Shown here piece after piece: positions 32,058 through 41,911 of a stretch of DNA of 55,865 nucleotides. Position 1 is the first letter of the stretch. Each line of letters starts with the position of its first letter. The translations under genes were made by a program, and so were the position numbers. Under the pieces are notes generated by a model. That model was given only the letters and a program-made list of their open reading frames with translations, did not search any database and was not told where the DNA came from. Source of the DNA: Thermotogaceae bacterium (GTDB lineage: Bacteria; Thermotogota; Thermotogae; Thermotogales; Thermotogaceae); contig JALWSA010000019.1 of NCBI GenBank assembly GCA_026993805.1, positions 1 through 55,865 on the forward strand. The letters run 5' to 3'.

Positions 32058-34337
32058 TCACACCTCCACTATCGTGACTCCCGTTCCTCCCTCTCCTGAC
32101 ATTCCAAACCTGTAATTTCTGACCCTCGGATCTTTTCTCAAGATTTCCCACACACCGGCTGCAAGCCTTCCCGTTCCTTTACCATGGATTATATAGCCCT
32201 TTTCAAAGTTGGAAAGAACCAATCTGTCAATGAAGTCAATTATTATAGGCTCGGCCTCCTCCACGGTCATTCCCCTTATGTCGATCTCAGGCTTTTCCAG
32301 CAGAGGTTTTGAAAAACCTGTTCGTTCGACTCTTTCAGGCTCTTTAGGCGGGTTCGTTGGAACCAAAGAACTCTTCAAAATCTCCATCTTCCACTTTCCG
32401 AAATCCACCAAGGCTTTGTCTCCTCTATCCTCAACAACCCTTCCATGAGCTGTTCCATCTTTTATCCTAACGTAATCTCCCACCTTTATATCGCTACTTT
32501 CACCGGGTATCGCCACGCTTTTCAAAACCCTTTTACCCTCAGACAACTCTTTGACCGCTCTCTTTAGATCATCTACGCTCTTACGTTTTTTCAGCGCGTG
32601 TATCGCTCCCTCAAGTTGCTTCATAACTTCATCCACCTGTGATGTGAGCTCTTTCAGATTCCTGTCTATCTCCTCTATTTTCTTATCTTTCAATCTCTTG
32701 TATTCTCTCTCGTATTTCATGCGCTCTCTTTCAAGCCTTTCCTTCTCTTCCTGCGCTTTCCTTCTCTCATCTTCCAGCCTTTTCACTTCTTCCTGAAGCC
32801 GTCTTATTACGGATTCGACTTCTACCCCACCTCCAGCAAGGTGCTGTTTCGCCCTTTCAATAACATCCCTCGGTATTCCCAAAGAAGACGCTATTTCAAA
32901 AGCATGTGAAGCCCCGGGAACGCCCATCAAAACCCTGTACGTGGGTTTTAAAGTCTGCGGATCGAACTCAACAGAAGCACTTTCAAGTTCTTCTCTTTCT
33001 ATCGCGTACAGCTTGAGCGGGGTCATGTGCGTGGTAATCACAAACTTGCAACCCTTTTCGATGAGCTTTTCCACGACCGCAAGTGAGAGCGCCGCACCTT
33101 CTACTGGATCTGTTCCCGTACCAAGTTCATCTATCAAAACAAGGCTGGATTCATTGGCTTCCTTTAGCATCAGAGAAATCCTGCCTATATGGGAAGAAAA
33201 AGTCGAAAGGGAAAGCTCTATATCCTGTTCCTCTCCTATGTCCACAAGCAACTTTTCGAAAAATGCTATCTTGCTACCTTCATCCACATCTATCGGAAAA
33301 CCAGCCATGGCAAGAGCCGTCATGAGGCCAATGGTCTTCAAAGTCACCGTCTTTCCACCCATGTTCGGGCCTGTTATAACAAGACCCTTCTTATTCCGTG
33401 GCAGTGCCACAGTTATCGGCACGACCCTGTCTGCAGGTATGAGCGGATGCCTCACGTTGATCAGCTTTATCTCGCTGTCTTTCGAGGGATGAACAATCGT
33501 TGCCCTTCTCTTGACAGCATACAGTGCTCTTGCCCTGAGCGAATCTATATGAGATATGAGGGATAAATTCGATTTCAAGATCTTCATGCTGGCCAAAATC
33601 TCATTGGTGAGCTCCCTCAAGATCCTGTTTACTTCCCTTCTCTCCTCTTCTTCAAGCAGCTTCCTCTCGTCGTTCAGGCTTACAAGCTCTTCCGGCTCAA
33701 GATAAATGGTCATTCCGCTCGCAGATGAGTGATGGACTATTCCTTTTACCTTCGGGCGGTGGGAACTTTTGACAGCGAGCATATACCTACCATTCCTAAC
33801 TATAACCATCTCATCTTGCAAAAATGGTCTGTAACGCTCCTTAAGCCTCTCGGAAATCCTTTTGAGTTGTGAGATTATTTCCTTTTTCCTTGTTCGTAAA
33901 TTCTGAAGCTTTTTCGAGGCAGTGTCTCTCACCTCTCCGTCTTCGGAAACAACGCTCTTTATGGAATGAATCAATCCGGGAAGCTCTTTTATAGAAAGCA
34001 TGATCGATTTCAACCTGCTTCCGTCCATCTTTCTGCCGTAATCCTTCATTGCTTGGCAACCGAGGAGGAAGCTACGAAGCCGCAGAAATTCAGCGGGTTC
34101 AAGGAGAGATCCCATTGAAGCTTTGTGAAGAATCTCGCCGATATTGAAATCGTAGTTCACCGGAAGGTCGGATATTCTTAAAGTTTTGAGCATTTCCTCA
34201 ACCAAATAAAGCTCATCCCATGGATGAACGGTGGGATAAAGAGAATCTATATGCTTTTTTCCACCATCTGAAAAGGTATATTCCTTGAAAAGTCGTTTTA
34301 CCTTCCCGAATTCTAAAAGGTCAAGGGCTTCGTTCAA
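32058..34337 (-). CDS. mutS2: Endonuclease MutS2
   Basis: A 759-residue MutS2. The core and clamp helices occupy roughly residues 1-280. The ATPase domain carries GPNMGGKTVTLKT (Walker A) and SLVLIDELGTGTDPVEGAAL (Walker B/signature). A long coiled coil follows (EEVKRLEDERRKAQEEKERLERERMKYEREYKRLKD), then a KOW-like strand set (VGDYVRIKDGTAHGRVVEDRGDKALVDFG). The C-terminal Smr nuclease domain shows DIRGMTVEEA and HGKGTGRLAAGV. MutS2 limits recombination and, in other bacteria, rescues collided ribosomes. Confidence 0.96.
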   Translation of the reverse strand: MNEALDLLEFGKVKRLFKEYTFSDGGKKHIDSLYPTVHPWDELYLVEEMLKTLRISDLPVNYDFNIGEILHKASMGSLLEPAEFLRLRSFLLGCQAMKDYGRKMDGSRLKSIMLSIKELPGLIHSIKSVVSEDGEVRDTASKKLQNLRTRKKEIISQLKRISERLKERYRPFLQDEMVIVRNGRYMLAVKSSHRPKVKGIVHHSSASGMTIYLEPEELVSLNDERKLLEEEERREVNRILRELTNEILASMKILKSNLSLISHIDSLRARALYAVKRRATIVHPSKDSEIKLINVRHPLIPADRVVPITVALPRNKKGLVITGPNMGGKTVTLKTIGLMTALAMAGFPIDVDEGSKIAFFEKLLVDIGEEQDIELSLSTFSSHIGRISLMLKEANESSLVLIDELGTGTDPVEGAALSLAVVEKLIEKGCKFVITTHMTPLKLYAIEREELESASVEFDPQTLKPTYRVLMGVPGASHAFEIASSLGIPRDVIERAKQHLAGGGVEVESVIRRLQEEVKRLEDERRKAQEEKERLERERMKYEREYKRLKDKKIEEIDRNLKELTSQVDEVMKQLEGAIHALKKRKSVDDLKRAVKELSEGKRVLKSVAIPGESSDIKVGDYVRIKDGTAHGRVVEDRGDKALVDFGKWKMEILKSSLVPTNPPKEPERVERTGFSKPLLEKPEIDIRGMTVEEAEPIIIDFIDRLVLSNFEKGYIIHGKGTGRLAAGVWEILRKDPRVRNYRFGMSGEGGTGVTIVEV

Positions 34338-34339
34338 AC

Positions 34340-34849
34340 TCAGTATTCACCCCCAACCCCTACTTTTATGGGGATGAATGTAACGGAAGAATCCGGGAAA
34401 GCGTAACTCTTCATCGAAACTCCACCAAATATGTGAAAACTACCCATGAAATAGGCTATTTCAGCTGTCACTTCGACGAAGTACCCACTCAGGGAAAAAT
34501 CGTGATTTGGTACTGAGATACCTCCTCTCGATACGATGAGAATATCCAAAACGCTTGAGAGCTCCGTTCTGTAACTTGCAACCGAGTAGAAATCAACGGT
34601 GTGATCGACTGTCCTTCCAAAAAATTTCTCTCCCCCTTCAACTACGCTGTACCCAAAACCAAAGCCCATCTGAACATTACCGGGAGATATGAGAAGAACA
34701 TCTATCTGGACGCCGTAAAAGTGTATATCCGAAGCCGGTGTTGCATCTAATACAAAATAATCTGCATCAAACATTCCGTCGAATCTCACGGAAGCTCCTA
34801 AAGCCACTATTGAAATTGCAAGAATCACGAAAACGGCCGCTTTTTTCAA
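34340..34849 (-). CDS. Small secreted beta-rich protein, possible outer-membrane barrel
   Basis: A 169-residue protein starting at TTG 34849 (overlapping the sufU TGA) after GGGGGG. It has a signal peptide (AAVFVILAISIVALGAS) and then about eight amphipathic strands such as VQMGFGFGYSVVEG and VEVTAEIAYFMGSF. It ends with a terminal aromatic (GGEY). The size fits an eight-stranded barrel of the OmpA/OmpX size class. No family is recognised. The position between sufU and mutS2 gives no functional hint. Confidence 0.7.
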   Translation of the reverse strand: MKKAAVFVILAISIVALGASVRFDGMFDADYFVLDATPASDIHFYGVQIDVLLISPGNVQMGFGFGYSVVEGGEKFFGRTVDHTVDFYSVASYRTELSSVLDILIVSRGGISVPNHDFSLSGYFVEVTAEIAYFMGSFHIFGGVSMKSYAFPDSSVTFIPIKVGVGGEY

Positions 34850-35283
34850 TTCGATCCCCCCTGAGAGATTCTATCATATAGCCTCTCGAGCACGCTCCAT
34901 GCAAGGTAGAAGCACTTTGAGCGCTGTGGAATTTCGGATATGTTCGAGAAAACAACCAGATCTCCCACCTTCTCTTCGTCGAAATCTTCACCTTTGAGCA
35001 TTTTTTTGACATTGTCCAGAATCTCTCTCACTTCCTGCAAATTTTTCCCCTTTATGAGCTTAACGAGCATCGCAGCTGAAGCTTGACTTACGACACATCC
35101 CACACCTTCAAATGCGGCATCCTTTACCCTGTCGTCTTCGATCTTCACGTAAAGTGTCACCTCATCGCCGCATGACTCGTTCATGTCCCGCTCTTCAAGC
35201 GCCCCTTCAATCTTTCCCCTGTACTTCGGATCCTTCGCGTAAGAAACCACAACTTCAGAATAAAGTTCTTTCAGCCAATCCAC
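34846..35283 (-). CDS. sufU: Iron-sulfur scaffold SufU/IscU-like
   Basis: A 145-residue NifU-N/SufU protein starting at GTG 35283, overlapping sufS by 13 bases. The cluster or zinc ligands are C38, D40 (ESCGDE), C63 (GVGCVVSQASAAML) and C124 (RSKCFYLAW). It receives sulfur from SufS and passes it to SufBCD, acting as a Zn-dependent sulfurtransferase in Gram-positives. Its position directly after sufS matches the Gram-positive/Thermotogota suf order. Confidence 0.93.
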   Translation of the reverse strand: MDWLKELYSEVVVSYAKDPKYRGKIEGALEERDMNESCGDEVTLYVKIEDDRVKDAAFEGVGCVVSQASAAMLVKLIKGKNLQEVREILDNVKKMLKGEDFDEEKVGDLVVFSNISEIPQRSKCFYLAWSVLERLYDRISQGGSN

Positions 35284-36467
35284 TCTTTCACCTTCTTTAA
35301 ACCTTCTATCAAAACATCAACTTCTTCTTTCGTGTTGTAAAGGTAAAAACTCGCCCTGCAGGTTCCGCTTACTCCCAACTTTCTCATAAGAGGCTGCGCA
35401 CAGTGATGCCCGGTTCTTATGGCTATGCCCATCTCCTCATCCAAAATATGAGCGACATCGTGCGGATGTATTCCTTTGATGTTGAAAGAGATTATCGAAG
35501 TGTGTCTTTCATCGAGCGGACCGTAAAGCTCCACGAAATCTAACTTTTTCATCTCTTCAATAGCGTGCTGCACGAGCTCTCTCTCATGCTTTTCTATCTC
35601 TTCCATGCCAACGCTCTCAAGATAATCCACAGCGGCGGCAAAACCCACCGCCCCGGCTATGTTCGGCGTTCCGGCTTCGAACTTCTCGGGCGGCTTGGCA
35701 TATGTGCTGCTCTCCAGAGTCACCCTGTCTATCATCCCGCCACCCACAAAGAATGGCTCGAGCTTTTCAAGGAATCTCTCAGAAATATAGAGAGCTCCTA
35801 TCCCGGTGGGTCCAAGCATCTTATGGGCGGAGAAAGAGAGAAAGTCCATCCCTTCAACATTCACCTTGGCGTGCGGTACGAGCTGTGCGCCATCAATGTG
35901 GACCAAGACACCCTTTTTCTTGGCCGCTTCTATTATCATCCCTATATTCACTTTCTGGCCTGTGACATTCGAAAGACCTGTTATGGAAACAAGTCGCGCT
36001 CCACTCAAAAGCTCTACGACCTTCGATTCATCAAGCACTCCCTTTTCATCGACCCTGGCAAATCTCAGCTCTATGCCGTACCTCTTCAGAGACTGCCACG
36101 GAAGGAGATTAGAATGGTGCTCAAGCTCGGTTAGAACCACCACGTCCCCTTCTCTGAGTATTCCCGAGCCTCTCAAAGCGTTTGCGAGAAAGTTTATCGA
36201 AGAAGTGGTGCCGTAGGTGAATATGAGCTCTTTTGCCTTCGCACCTACGAAAGAAGCCACTCTTTCTCTTGCTTTCTCGTACATATCGGTGGCTTCCATG
36301 GAGAGTGTGTGAATCCCCCTGTGGATGTTGGCATTGTGCCTCCTGTAGTAATTAGCTATGGCCTCGATCACTTGATTTGGCTTTTGGGTCGTAGCGGCGT
36401 TGTCAAGATATATGACCTTCCTCTCAAGATAAGGAAAGTCCTCCCTCACATTCTTCAACGCCTTCAC
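35271..36467 (-). CDS. sufS: Cysteine desulfurase SufS
   Basis: A 398-residue class V aminotransferase-fold enzyme. The start region YLDNAATTQKPNQVIEAI is classical. The PLP lysine lies in FLSFSAHKMLGPTGIGALY and the catalytic cysteine in AIRTGHHCAQPLMRKLG (group II, SufS type). It releases sulfur from cysteine as a persulfide that is handed to SufU. It lies between sufD and sufU in the operon. Confidence 0.96.
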   Translation of the reverse strand: MKALKNVREDFPYLERKVIYLDNAATTQKPNQVIEAIANYYRRHNANIHRGIHTLSMEATDMYEKARERVASFVGAKAKELIFTYGTTSSINFLANALRGSGILREGDVVVLTELEHHSNLLPWQSLKRYGIELRFARVDEKGVLDESKVVELLSGARLVSITGLSNVTGQKVNIGMIIEAAKKKGVLVHIDGAQLVPHAKVNVEGMDFLSFSAHKMLGPTGIGALYISERFLEKLEPFFVGGGMIDRVTLESSTYAKPPEKFEAGTPNIAGAVGFAAAVDYLESVGMEEIEKHERELVQHAIEEMKKLDFVELYGPLDERHTSIISFNIKGIHPHDVAHILDEEMGIAIRTGHHCAQPLMRKLGVSGTCRASFYLYNTKEEVDVLIEGLKKVKEWIG

Positions 36468-36475
36468 CCCCGATT

Positions 36476-37570
36476 TTAAAATAGGCGATCTACTATATCG
36501 GCTGCCTCTTCCGGAAACTCCAGGTCCATTATAAACCCTTTGGCTATCATTTCGGTCGCTTCCTGTTTGTCAAATCCCCTGCTCAAGAGGTAGAAGAGCT
36601 CATCATCCGGAAGTGGGGATGAAGAGACTCCATGGCTCGCCGAAACCTCGTTATCCGCCACGAAAAGCGATGGAATGGCCTCGAAGGAAGATTTCTCATC
36701 GAGTAAAAGCGTCTTGAAATGCTCGTGATATTCCCCGCTTTTGAAACCCCTGTTTATGTTCATAACACCCCTGAAGATCATCTTTCCGTTTCCCGCAACG
36801 ATCCCTTTTCCTTCAACTTCCACCGTGCTTTCTCTCTCTGCCTTCGACCAGAACATCGAATCAAAGACACCGTTTTTCACGCCAAGCCTCGGCGACACTT
36901 TCGCAGCGCTACCCTCTTTTCCTTCGGTCATAACCGCAACCGCGGCCTTCCCAAGCGAAACCTGAAGTATCTCAAACTCCACCTTCGCACCTTCCTCAAG
37001 AAAGATGTAGATGTTGGAAATGGAAAAGCCTTCGTCAAGCGAGACGAGCCTCATAAGAAGCGAAGATCCCTTTTTCACCAAGACCCTGATATTCGACACC
37101 CTAAAACTGCTCTTGTAAAGCACGTCGAGCTTTGAATCGCCTTCAACAACCACAGCAGAGGAATCTATGGAGTTTCCTTCCATTCTCATGAAGCCAAATC
37201 CGTTAAGTGCAGAGCAAACGCCGCAGGTGTGGAAGACATCTGCCAAAAGCACATATTTTCTGTCGCTTCCAGGAAAATCCAGAGATTCGAAGAGTGAAAG
37301 ATCAGAACAGTCCATAACGCTTTGAAGGTTGGTGTCAAAAGTGCAGGCCGGTGGAAAATCCGGAAGTTCCAGACCCGCAAGTTCCATTCTCTTCCAAACG
37401 GGAAAGCCAAGTTTTCTATACTCTTCAAATTTCCTTTCCCTGAAAAAACTATTTGGAAGGTCTTTCAAAAGCTCGGCGCCGTAATCTTTTTTTAAAACCC
37501 TTTCCGGTTTCCTTACAACCGTCTCGAAACCCTCGTGAAAAGTCTCAAAGATCCCCTTCAAAGCACTCAC
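36476..37570 (-). CDS. sufD: SufD
   Basis: A 364-residue SufB/SufD family protein. The C-terminal helical end (SSPLPDDELFYLLSRGFDKQEATEMIAKGFI) and the beta-helix middle (GEYHEHFKTLLLDEKSSFEAIPSLFVADNEVSASHG) are typical. It is more divergent and shorter than the neighbouring SufB, as expected for SufD. It forms SufBC2D with SufB and SufC. GTG 37570 is taken as the start; TTG 37561 has slightly better ribosome-site spacing and is equally possible. Confidence 0.92.
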   Translation of the reverse strand: MSALKGIFETFHEGFETVVRKPERVLKKDYGAELLKDLPNSFFRERKFEEYRKLGFPVWKRMELAGLELPDFPPACTFDTNLQSVMDCSDLSLFESLDFPGSDRKYVLLADVFHTCGVCSALNGFGFMRMEGNSIDSSAVVVEGDSKLDVLYKSSFRVSNIRVLVKKGSSLLMRLVSLDEGFSISNIYIFLEEGAKVEFEILQVSLGKAAVAVMTEGKEGSAAKVSPRLGVKNGVFDSMFWSKAERESTVEVEGKGIVAGNGKMIFRGVMNINRGFKSGEYHEHFKTLLLDEKSSFEAIPSLFVADNEVSASHGVSSSPLPDDELFYLLSRGFDKQEATEMIAKGFIMDLEFPEEAADIVDRLF

Positions 37571-37571
37571 C

Positions 37572-38972
37572 TCACCCTATGCTGCTCTCTATCTCCATCG
37601 TTATAAGCCTGCTTATCTCTATGGCGTATTCGAGCGGAAGCTCTTCTATCACGGGCTCCATGAAGCCGCGAACTATTAGAGTTCGCGCTTCTATTTCTGT
37701 CAGGCCCCTGCTCATGAGATAGAAGATCTCTTCATCCGAGATCCTACCTATTGTGGCTTCGTGTCCGACATCGCTAAGCGGTTCGTGAACTTCTATTATC
37801 GGGATTGTGTCAGACCTCGAATGATCATCTAACATCACGGAAGTACATTCAACCGAAGACCTCGAATCTTTCGCACCCTTTCCTATTCGAAGGAGAGCCC
37901 TGAAAACGCCCCAACCTCCACCCATGCTTATTCCCTTTGAAGATATCGTCGAAGAAGTCCTTGGAGCAAGGTGATATACCTTCGTTCCAGCGTCTATGTG
38001 CTGACCCTTTCCAACAAGGCTCACCGAGATCACATTCGCCGTCGCTCCTTCTCCCCTGAGAATCACGGAAGGATAGACCATCGACTTGTAACTCCCGAAG
38101 GAAGCGGATATCCATTCCATGAAACCGCCTTCGTCCACTATCGCTCTCTTCGTTTCCATGTTGAAGACACTCTTGCTCCAGTTTTGAAGCGTCAAATATT
38201 TCAGGTGTGCACCCTTTTTTACATAAACTTCCACGACCCCTGCGTGAAGATTGTGAACACCGTAGAGCGGAGCCGAGCACCCTTCTATGTAGGTGGCCTG
38301 AGCGCCTTCGTCCAGAATTATTATCGTGTGCTCGAACTGGCCCATCGAAGGAAGATTAACCATGAAGAAGGACTGCAGAGGCATGGGAACTTTCACGCCT
38401 TTTGGTACATAAAGGAATGTTCCGCCGCTCCATAGAGCCCCGTGAAGAGCCGCAAACTTGTGATCTGAAGGTGGAACCAGCTTCATGAAGTGCTTTTTGA
38501 CGAGCTCGGGATATTCTTTGATCGCAGTTTCCATGTTTGTGAATATTATTCCGAGCCTGTCCAATACCTTTCTGACGTGTGAATACACAACTTCGGAATC
38601 GAGCTGAGCTTCAACCCCGGCAAGCACCCTTCTCTCTGCTTCCGGTATTCCGAGCCTGTCGAACGCCTCTTTTATCTCTTCTGGAACCTCATCCCAGTTT
38701 CTTGCTTTTCTCGCACCGGGCTTTGCATATGCAACGACGGAATCGTAATCTATCTCATCAAGCGACGGACCGAACCCCGGATCCTTGCTCCTTTGGAAAA
38801 CTTCAAGGGACTTTAGCCGCATCTGTAGCATCCAATCGGGTTCTTCCTTAACCCTCGATATCTCCCTGACAACGCTCTCGTCAAGACCAGGGAGAACCAC
38901 TTCGTATTCGGTCTCAAAGCTCTCGGCGGTCTTGTTTTCAACGCTCTCTTTGAGTTTTTTCAGATCGTTCAT
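37572..38972 (-). CDS. sufB: SufB scaffold subunit
   Basis: A 466-residue SufB with the long N-terminal part (EPDWMLQMRLKSLEVF), YVPKGVKVPMPLQSFF, YIEGCSAPLYGVHNLHAGVVEVYVKKGAHLKYLTLQNWS and the C-terminal GHEATIGRISDEEIFYLMSRGL. All are diagnostic of SufB. It is the main scaffold on which new [4Fe-4S] clusters are built. It starts 4 bases inside sufC. Confidence 0.96.
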   Translation of the reverse strand: MNDLKKLKESVENKTAESFETEYEVVLPGLDESVVREISRVKEEPDWMLQMRLKSLEVFQRSKDPGFGPSLDEIDYDSVVAYAKPGARKARNWDEVPEEIKEAFDRLGIPEAERRVLAGVEAQLDSEVVYSHVRKVLDRLGIIFTNMETAIKEYPELVKKHFMKLVPPSDHKFAALHGALWSGGTFLYVPKGVKVPMPLQSFFMVNLPSMGQFEHTIIILDEGAQATYIEGCSAPLYGVHNLHAGVVEVYVKKGAHLKYLTLQNWSKSVFNMETKRAIVDEGGFMEWISASFGSYKSMVYPSVILRGEGATANVISVSLVGKGQHIDAGTKVYHLAPRTSSTISSKGISMGGGWGVFRALLRIGKGAKDSRSSVECTSVMLDDHSRSDTIPIIEVHEPLSDVGHEATIGRISDEEIFYLMSRGLTEIEARTLIVRGFMEPVIEELPLEYAIEISRLITMEIESSIG

Positions 38973-39706
38973 ACGCCCACCGCCTCGTAGCCCTTATCTT
39001 CTATCTCAAGTGCAAGATCTATTCCTCCGCTTTTCACTATCCTGCCATCAACCATCACTTTGACTTCATCGACATCCAAATGATGGAGAAGTCTCGGATA
39101 ATGGGTTATAAGGAGAAATCCGATTCCGGAATTTCTGAGTTCGGTTATCATCGAAGAGATGGCTTTTAGAGCATCGACATCGAGGCCGGAATCTATCTCA
39201 TCCAGGATAGCAAGCTTTGGTTTTATTATGTAAAGCTGAGCTACTTCCGCTCTTTTCTTCTCCCCGCCAGAAAATCCAACATTTATATGCCTTTTAAGGA
39301 AACTCTCATCGAGCCCCACTCTTTTGAAAGTCTCTCCCATCATCTTCCTGAGCTTCGGAATTGGCGTGTCGTCATCGGGGTGGTATTTCTGGAGGACCAT
39401 GGGGATGAAAGAAGCAAGCCGTACTCCATCCACTTCCGGTGGGTGTTGGAAAGAAACGTATATTCCTTTCTTTGCCCTCTCGTGAGTCGGAAGATCCGTT
39501 ATATCCTGACCGTCAAATTCTATCTTTCCGGAAATGACTTCGAACTTCTCGTTCCCCATTATCACATTCACAAGCGTGGATTTGCCCGAACCGTTCGGGC
39601 CCATTATCGCCACAATCTTTCCCTTCCCGACTTCTATATCAACACCCTTCAAAATTTCTTCACCCGTTTCTCTGAGTCTTGCCTTAAGCTTCTCTATTTT
39701 CAGCAT
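38969..39706 (-). CDS. sufC: SufC ATPase
   Basis: A 245-residue ABC-type ATPase with GPNGSGKSTLVNV (Walker A), FSGGEKKRAEVAQL (signature), LAILDEIDSGLDVDAL (Walker B with the SufC-specific 'DEIDSGLD') and ITHYPRLL (H-loop). It powers SufBC2D. The start ATG follows GAAAGGAGGTAAGGAG. It is the first gene of the suf operon. Confidence 0.97.
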   Translation of the reverse strand: MLKIEKLKARLRETGEEILKGVDIEVGKGKIVAIMGPNGSGKSTLVNVIMGNEKFEVISGKIEFDGQDITDLPTHERAKKGIYVSFQHPPEVDGVRLASFIPMVLQKYHPDDDTPIPKLRKMMGETFKRVGLDESFLKRHINVGFSGGEKKRAEVAQLYIIKPKLAILDEIDSGLDVDALKAISSMITELRNSGIGFLLITHYPRLLHHLDVDEVKVMVDGRIVKSGGIDLALEIEDKGYEAVGV

Positions 39707-39735
39707 CTCCTTACCTCCTTTCTTAGGTCTGCCTC

Positions 39736-39741
39736 ATTATA
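39736..39741 (-). promoter_or_regulatory. -10 element (TATAAT) for the suf operon
   Basis: A perfect TATAAT on the minus strand overlapping the priA stop codon, 29 nt before the sufC ATG. No clear -35 is seen in the priA 3' end. It would let the suf operon fire independently of the upstream genes. Confidence 0.4.
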
Positions 39742-41911
39742 CCACATATATTGATGGAGGATCTACAAAAATTTTCCATCCCCTCTTTTCAACCTTAGAT
39801 ATGGCACTGTCGATTTTTCTCAAAGCACTTTGGACATCTTCTGTCTTTATGAGAAAGTGGCTCGTGTACTTGCCCTTGATCCTCGGCACCGGATATTCCG
39901 AAGGGCCCAGGATATCTTCTCCCTCTATTCTCGAAGCCACCTCCTTTATGATTTCTAAACCCATATCTTTATCGTAAGAGCTGTAAAGAACATGTATAAG
40001 GTGGTTGAAAGGAGGATACCCAAAAATCCTTCTCCTTTCAAGTTCTTCTGAATAAAAACCTTTTACATCGCCCTCTTCCAATTTTCTCAATAGCTCCTCG
40101 TCCATCCCCCAGTGCTGAACTATCGCCTTGCCTCCCCCTACTCTTCCCGCTCTCCCTGCCGCTTGAATTAAGAGTTGAAAAACTCTTAAACGTGCGGAGT
40201 GATCAGGTATAGAGAGCATTCCATCCACATCGGTTATCACCATAAGACCAACCCTTGGAACATCAATGCCCTTTGATATCATCTTCGTGCCTACGATTAT
40301 ATCCACTTCACCTCTTGAAAATCTCTCCAGAGCGTCTATTATCAAGTCGGGACGCGAGAGAACCTCTCTGTCCACCCTCTCGATCTTCCTCTCTGGAAAT
40401 ACCTTCTTCAGCTGGCGTTCAACTCTTTCCGTACCTGTACCAACGACTTTCAAAACGCCACCGCATACAGGGCATGTACTGAACGCCTTTTCCTCATATC
40501 CGCACACATGACACTTGAAGGTCTTCGTGCTTATGTGGAAAGTCATTGCAACATCACAGTTCTTACACATATGGACATACCCGCAGTTTTCGCACATAAC
40601 CCTTCCAAAACCCTTCCTCCGAACGAACACCATCACTCCCATTCCGTTTTCAAGCGTTCTTCTCATCTCTTCCAAGGTCTTTTTGGCAAAACTCCCAATC
40701 CTTTCCTCTTTTCTCATGTTCATAATCACGATATCCGGCGGTGGCGTAATTCTCTTAATGAATACCTTTTTCACGCTGGGCGCACTGAAATCTTCTATTC
40801 TTGGAGTCGCCGAACCCATCAACAGCGGGATTCCGTAAAGCTCTGCCAGCTTTTTGGCAGCCTGAACGGCATCGTAAACTACACCGTCCCTCTGGTAAAA
40901 ACTCTCATCATGCTGCTCGTCCATGACTATGATGTCCCATCTCACGGGCACGAAAAGTGCACTCCTCGTTCCGACCAGAACGTCTACTTCACCTTCCACA
41001 GCCTTTAACCATTCAAGAGCACGCCTTCCTTTTGTTAGATAGCTGTGATACACACCAATCCTCGCCTTGGGAAGTCTCTCGCTAAGCCTCCTCACAACCT
41101 GCGGAAGTAGGGAAACTTCCGGAACAAGGTAAAGAGCCCTCTTACCTCTGATGGCCTCTATATACACCTCCGTCTTTCCGCTTCCGGTCGGGCCTATGAG
41201 AAGATTCGCTCCTCTTTCAATGCTTTCAACCGCCCTTGCCTGATCCTCTCTGAGATTTATCCTTCTTTCCCTGCTCCCTCTACCTATTACGCCCTTCTTT
41301 TCCAAAGAGAAAACAACAAAGTCCACGAATTCTTTTAAAAGCTGTCTATACGTCATAACACCGGTTTCCATCAATCTTTGAACCACCGCGATCTCATCTC
41401 TCGTTAGATCCATCCTTAAAATCTCGGAAAGACTCTTTTTCAAAACGACAGTCTCTTCATGTCTGACTCTCACCCTTGGTTTTCTCCACTCGATTTCTAT
41501 TTTCAAGAGGCCATCTGATAAAAGCTTCACTATCTTCCTCTTCCCAATGCTCCTTTCCACTTCCTCCGGCTCTCCCTCTGCACCTTCATAAAGCGGGGAG
41601 GAGGGAACAAAACGGAGTTTCATGTAATTATCAAGCTCTGAAGGGAAGGAAAGAGAAAGGACAGAAGATGGCGGGTTATGGTACATCCGGGATATCCACA
41701 AAGAGAGCTCTACCCTCTCTTCATCCAAGAACTCGTCCACAAGACCCAAAAACCGTCCCTGAGGTTCCCCGCCCTCTCCCACGACAAATCCTCTTCTCCA
41801 TTCGCTGCCATCGAAGAAATAGATTCTTGCCCCCGGCTTGAGAAAAACGGGAGAGCTCACACCGATCGGCTCGAAAGATAGGCTATCTTCCGGAAATACC
41901 TTATATATCAT
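39737..41911 (-). CDS. priA: Primosomal helicase PriA
   Basis: A 724-residue PriA. Walker A is LIGPTGSGKTEVYIEAI; the DEAH-equivalent box reads MDEQHDESFYQ. Eight zinc cysteines occur in CENCGYVHMCKNCDVAMTF and CHVCGYEEKAF...CPVCGG. Helicase motifs V-VI are VGTKMISKGIDVPRVGLM and QLLIQAAGRAGRVGG. It restarts stalled replication forks. The ATG overlaps the hflC stop (ATGA). Confidence 0.95.
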   Translation of the reverse strand: MIYKVFPEDSLSFEPIGVSSPVFLKPGARIYFFDGSEWRRGFVVGEGGEPQGRFLGLVDEFLDEERVELSLWISRMYHNPPSSVLSLSFPSELDNYMKLRFVPSSPLYEGAEGEPEEVERSIGKRKIVKLLSDGLLKIEIEWRKPRVRVRHEETVVLKKSLSEILRMDLTRDEIAVVQRLMETGVMTYRQLLKEFVDFVVFSLEKKGVIGRGSRERRINLREDQARAVESIERGANLLIGPTGSGKTEVYIEAIRGKRALYLVPEVSLLPQVVRRLSERLPKARIGVYHSYLTKGRRALEWLKAVEGEVDVLVGTRSALFVPVRWDIIVMDEQHDESFYQRDGVVYDAVQAAKKLAELYGIPLLMGSATPRIEDFSAPSVKKVFIKRITPPPDIVIMNMRKEERIGSFAKKTLEEMRRTLENGMGVMVFVRRKGFGRVMCENCGYVHMCKNCDVAMTFHISTKTFKCHVCGYEEKAFSTCPVCGGVLKVVGTGTERVERQLKKVFPERKIERVDREVLSRPDLIIDALERFSRGEVDIIVGTKMISKGIDVPRVGLMVITDVDGMLSIPDHSARLRVFQLLIQAAGRAGRVGGGKAIVQHWGMDEELLRKLEEGDVKGFYSEELERRRIFGYPPFNHLIHVLYSSYDKDMGLEIIKEVASRIEGEDILGPSEYPVPRIKGKYTSHFLIKTEDVQSALRKIDSAISKVEKRGWKIFVDPPSIYVV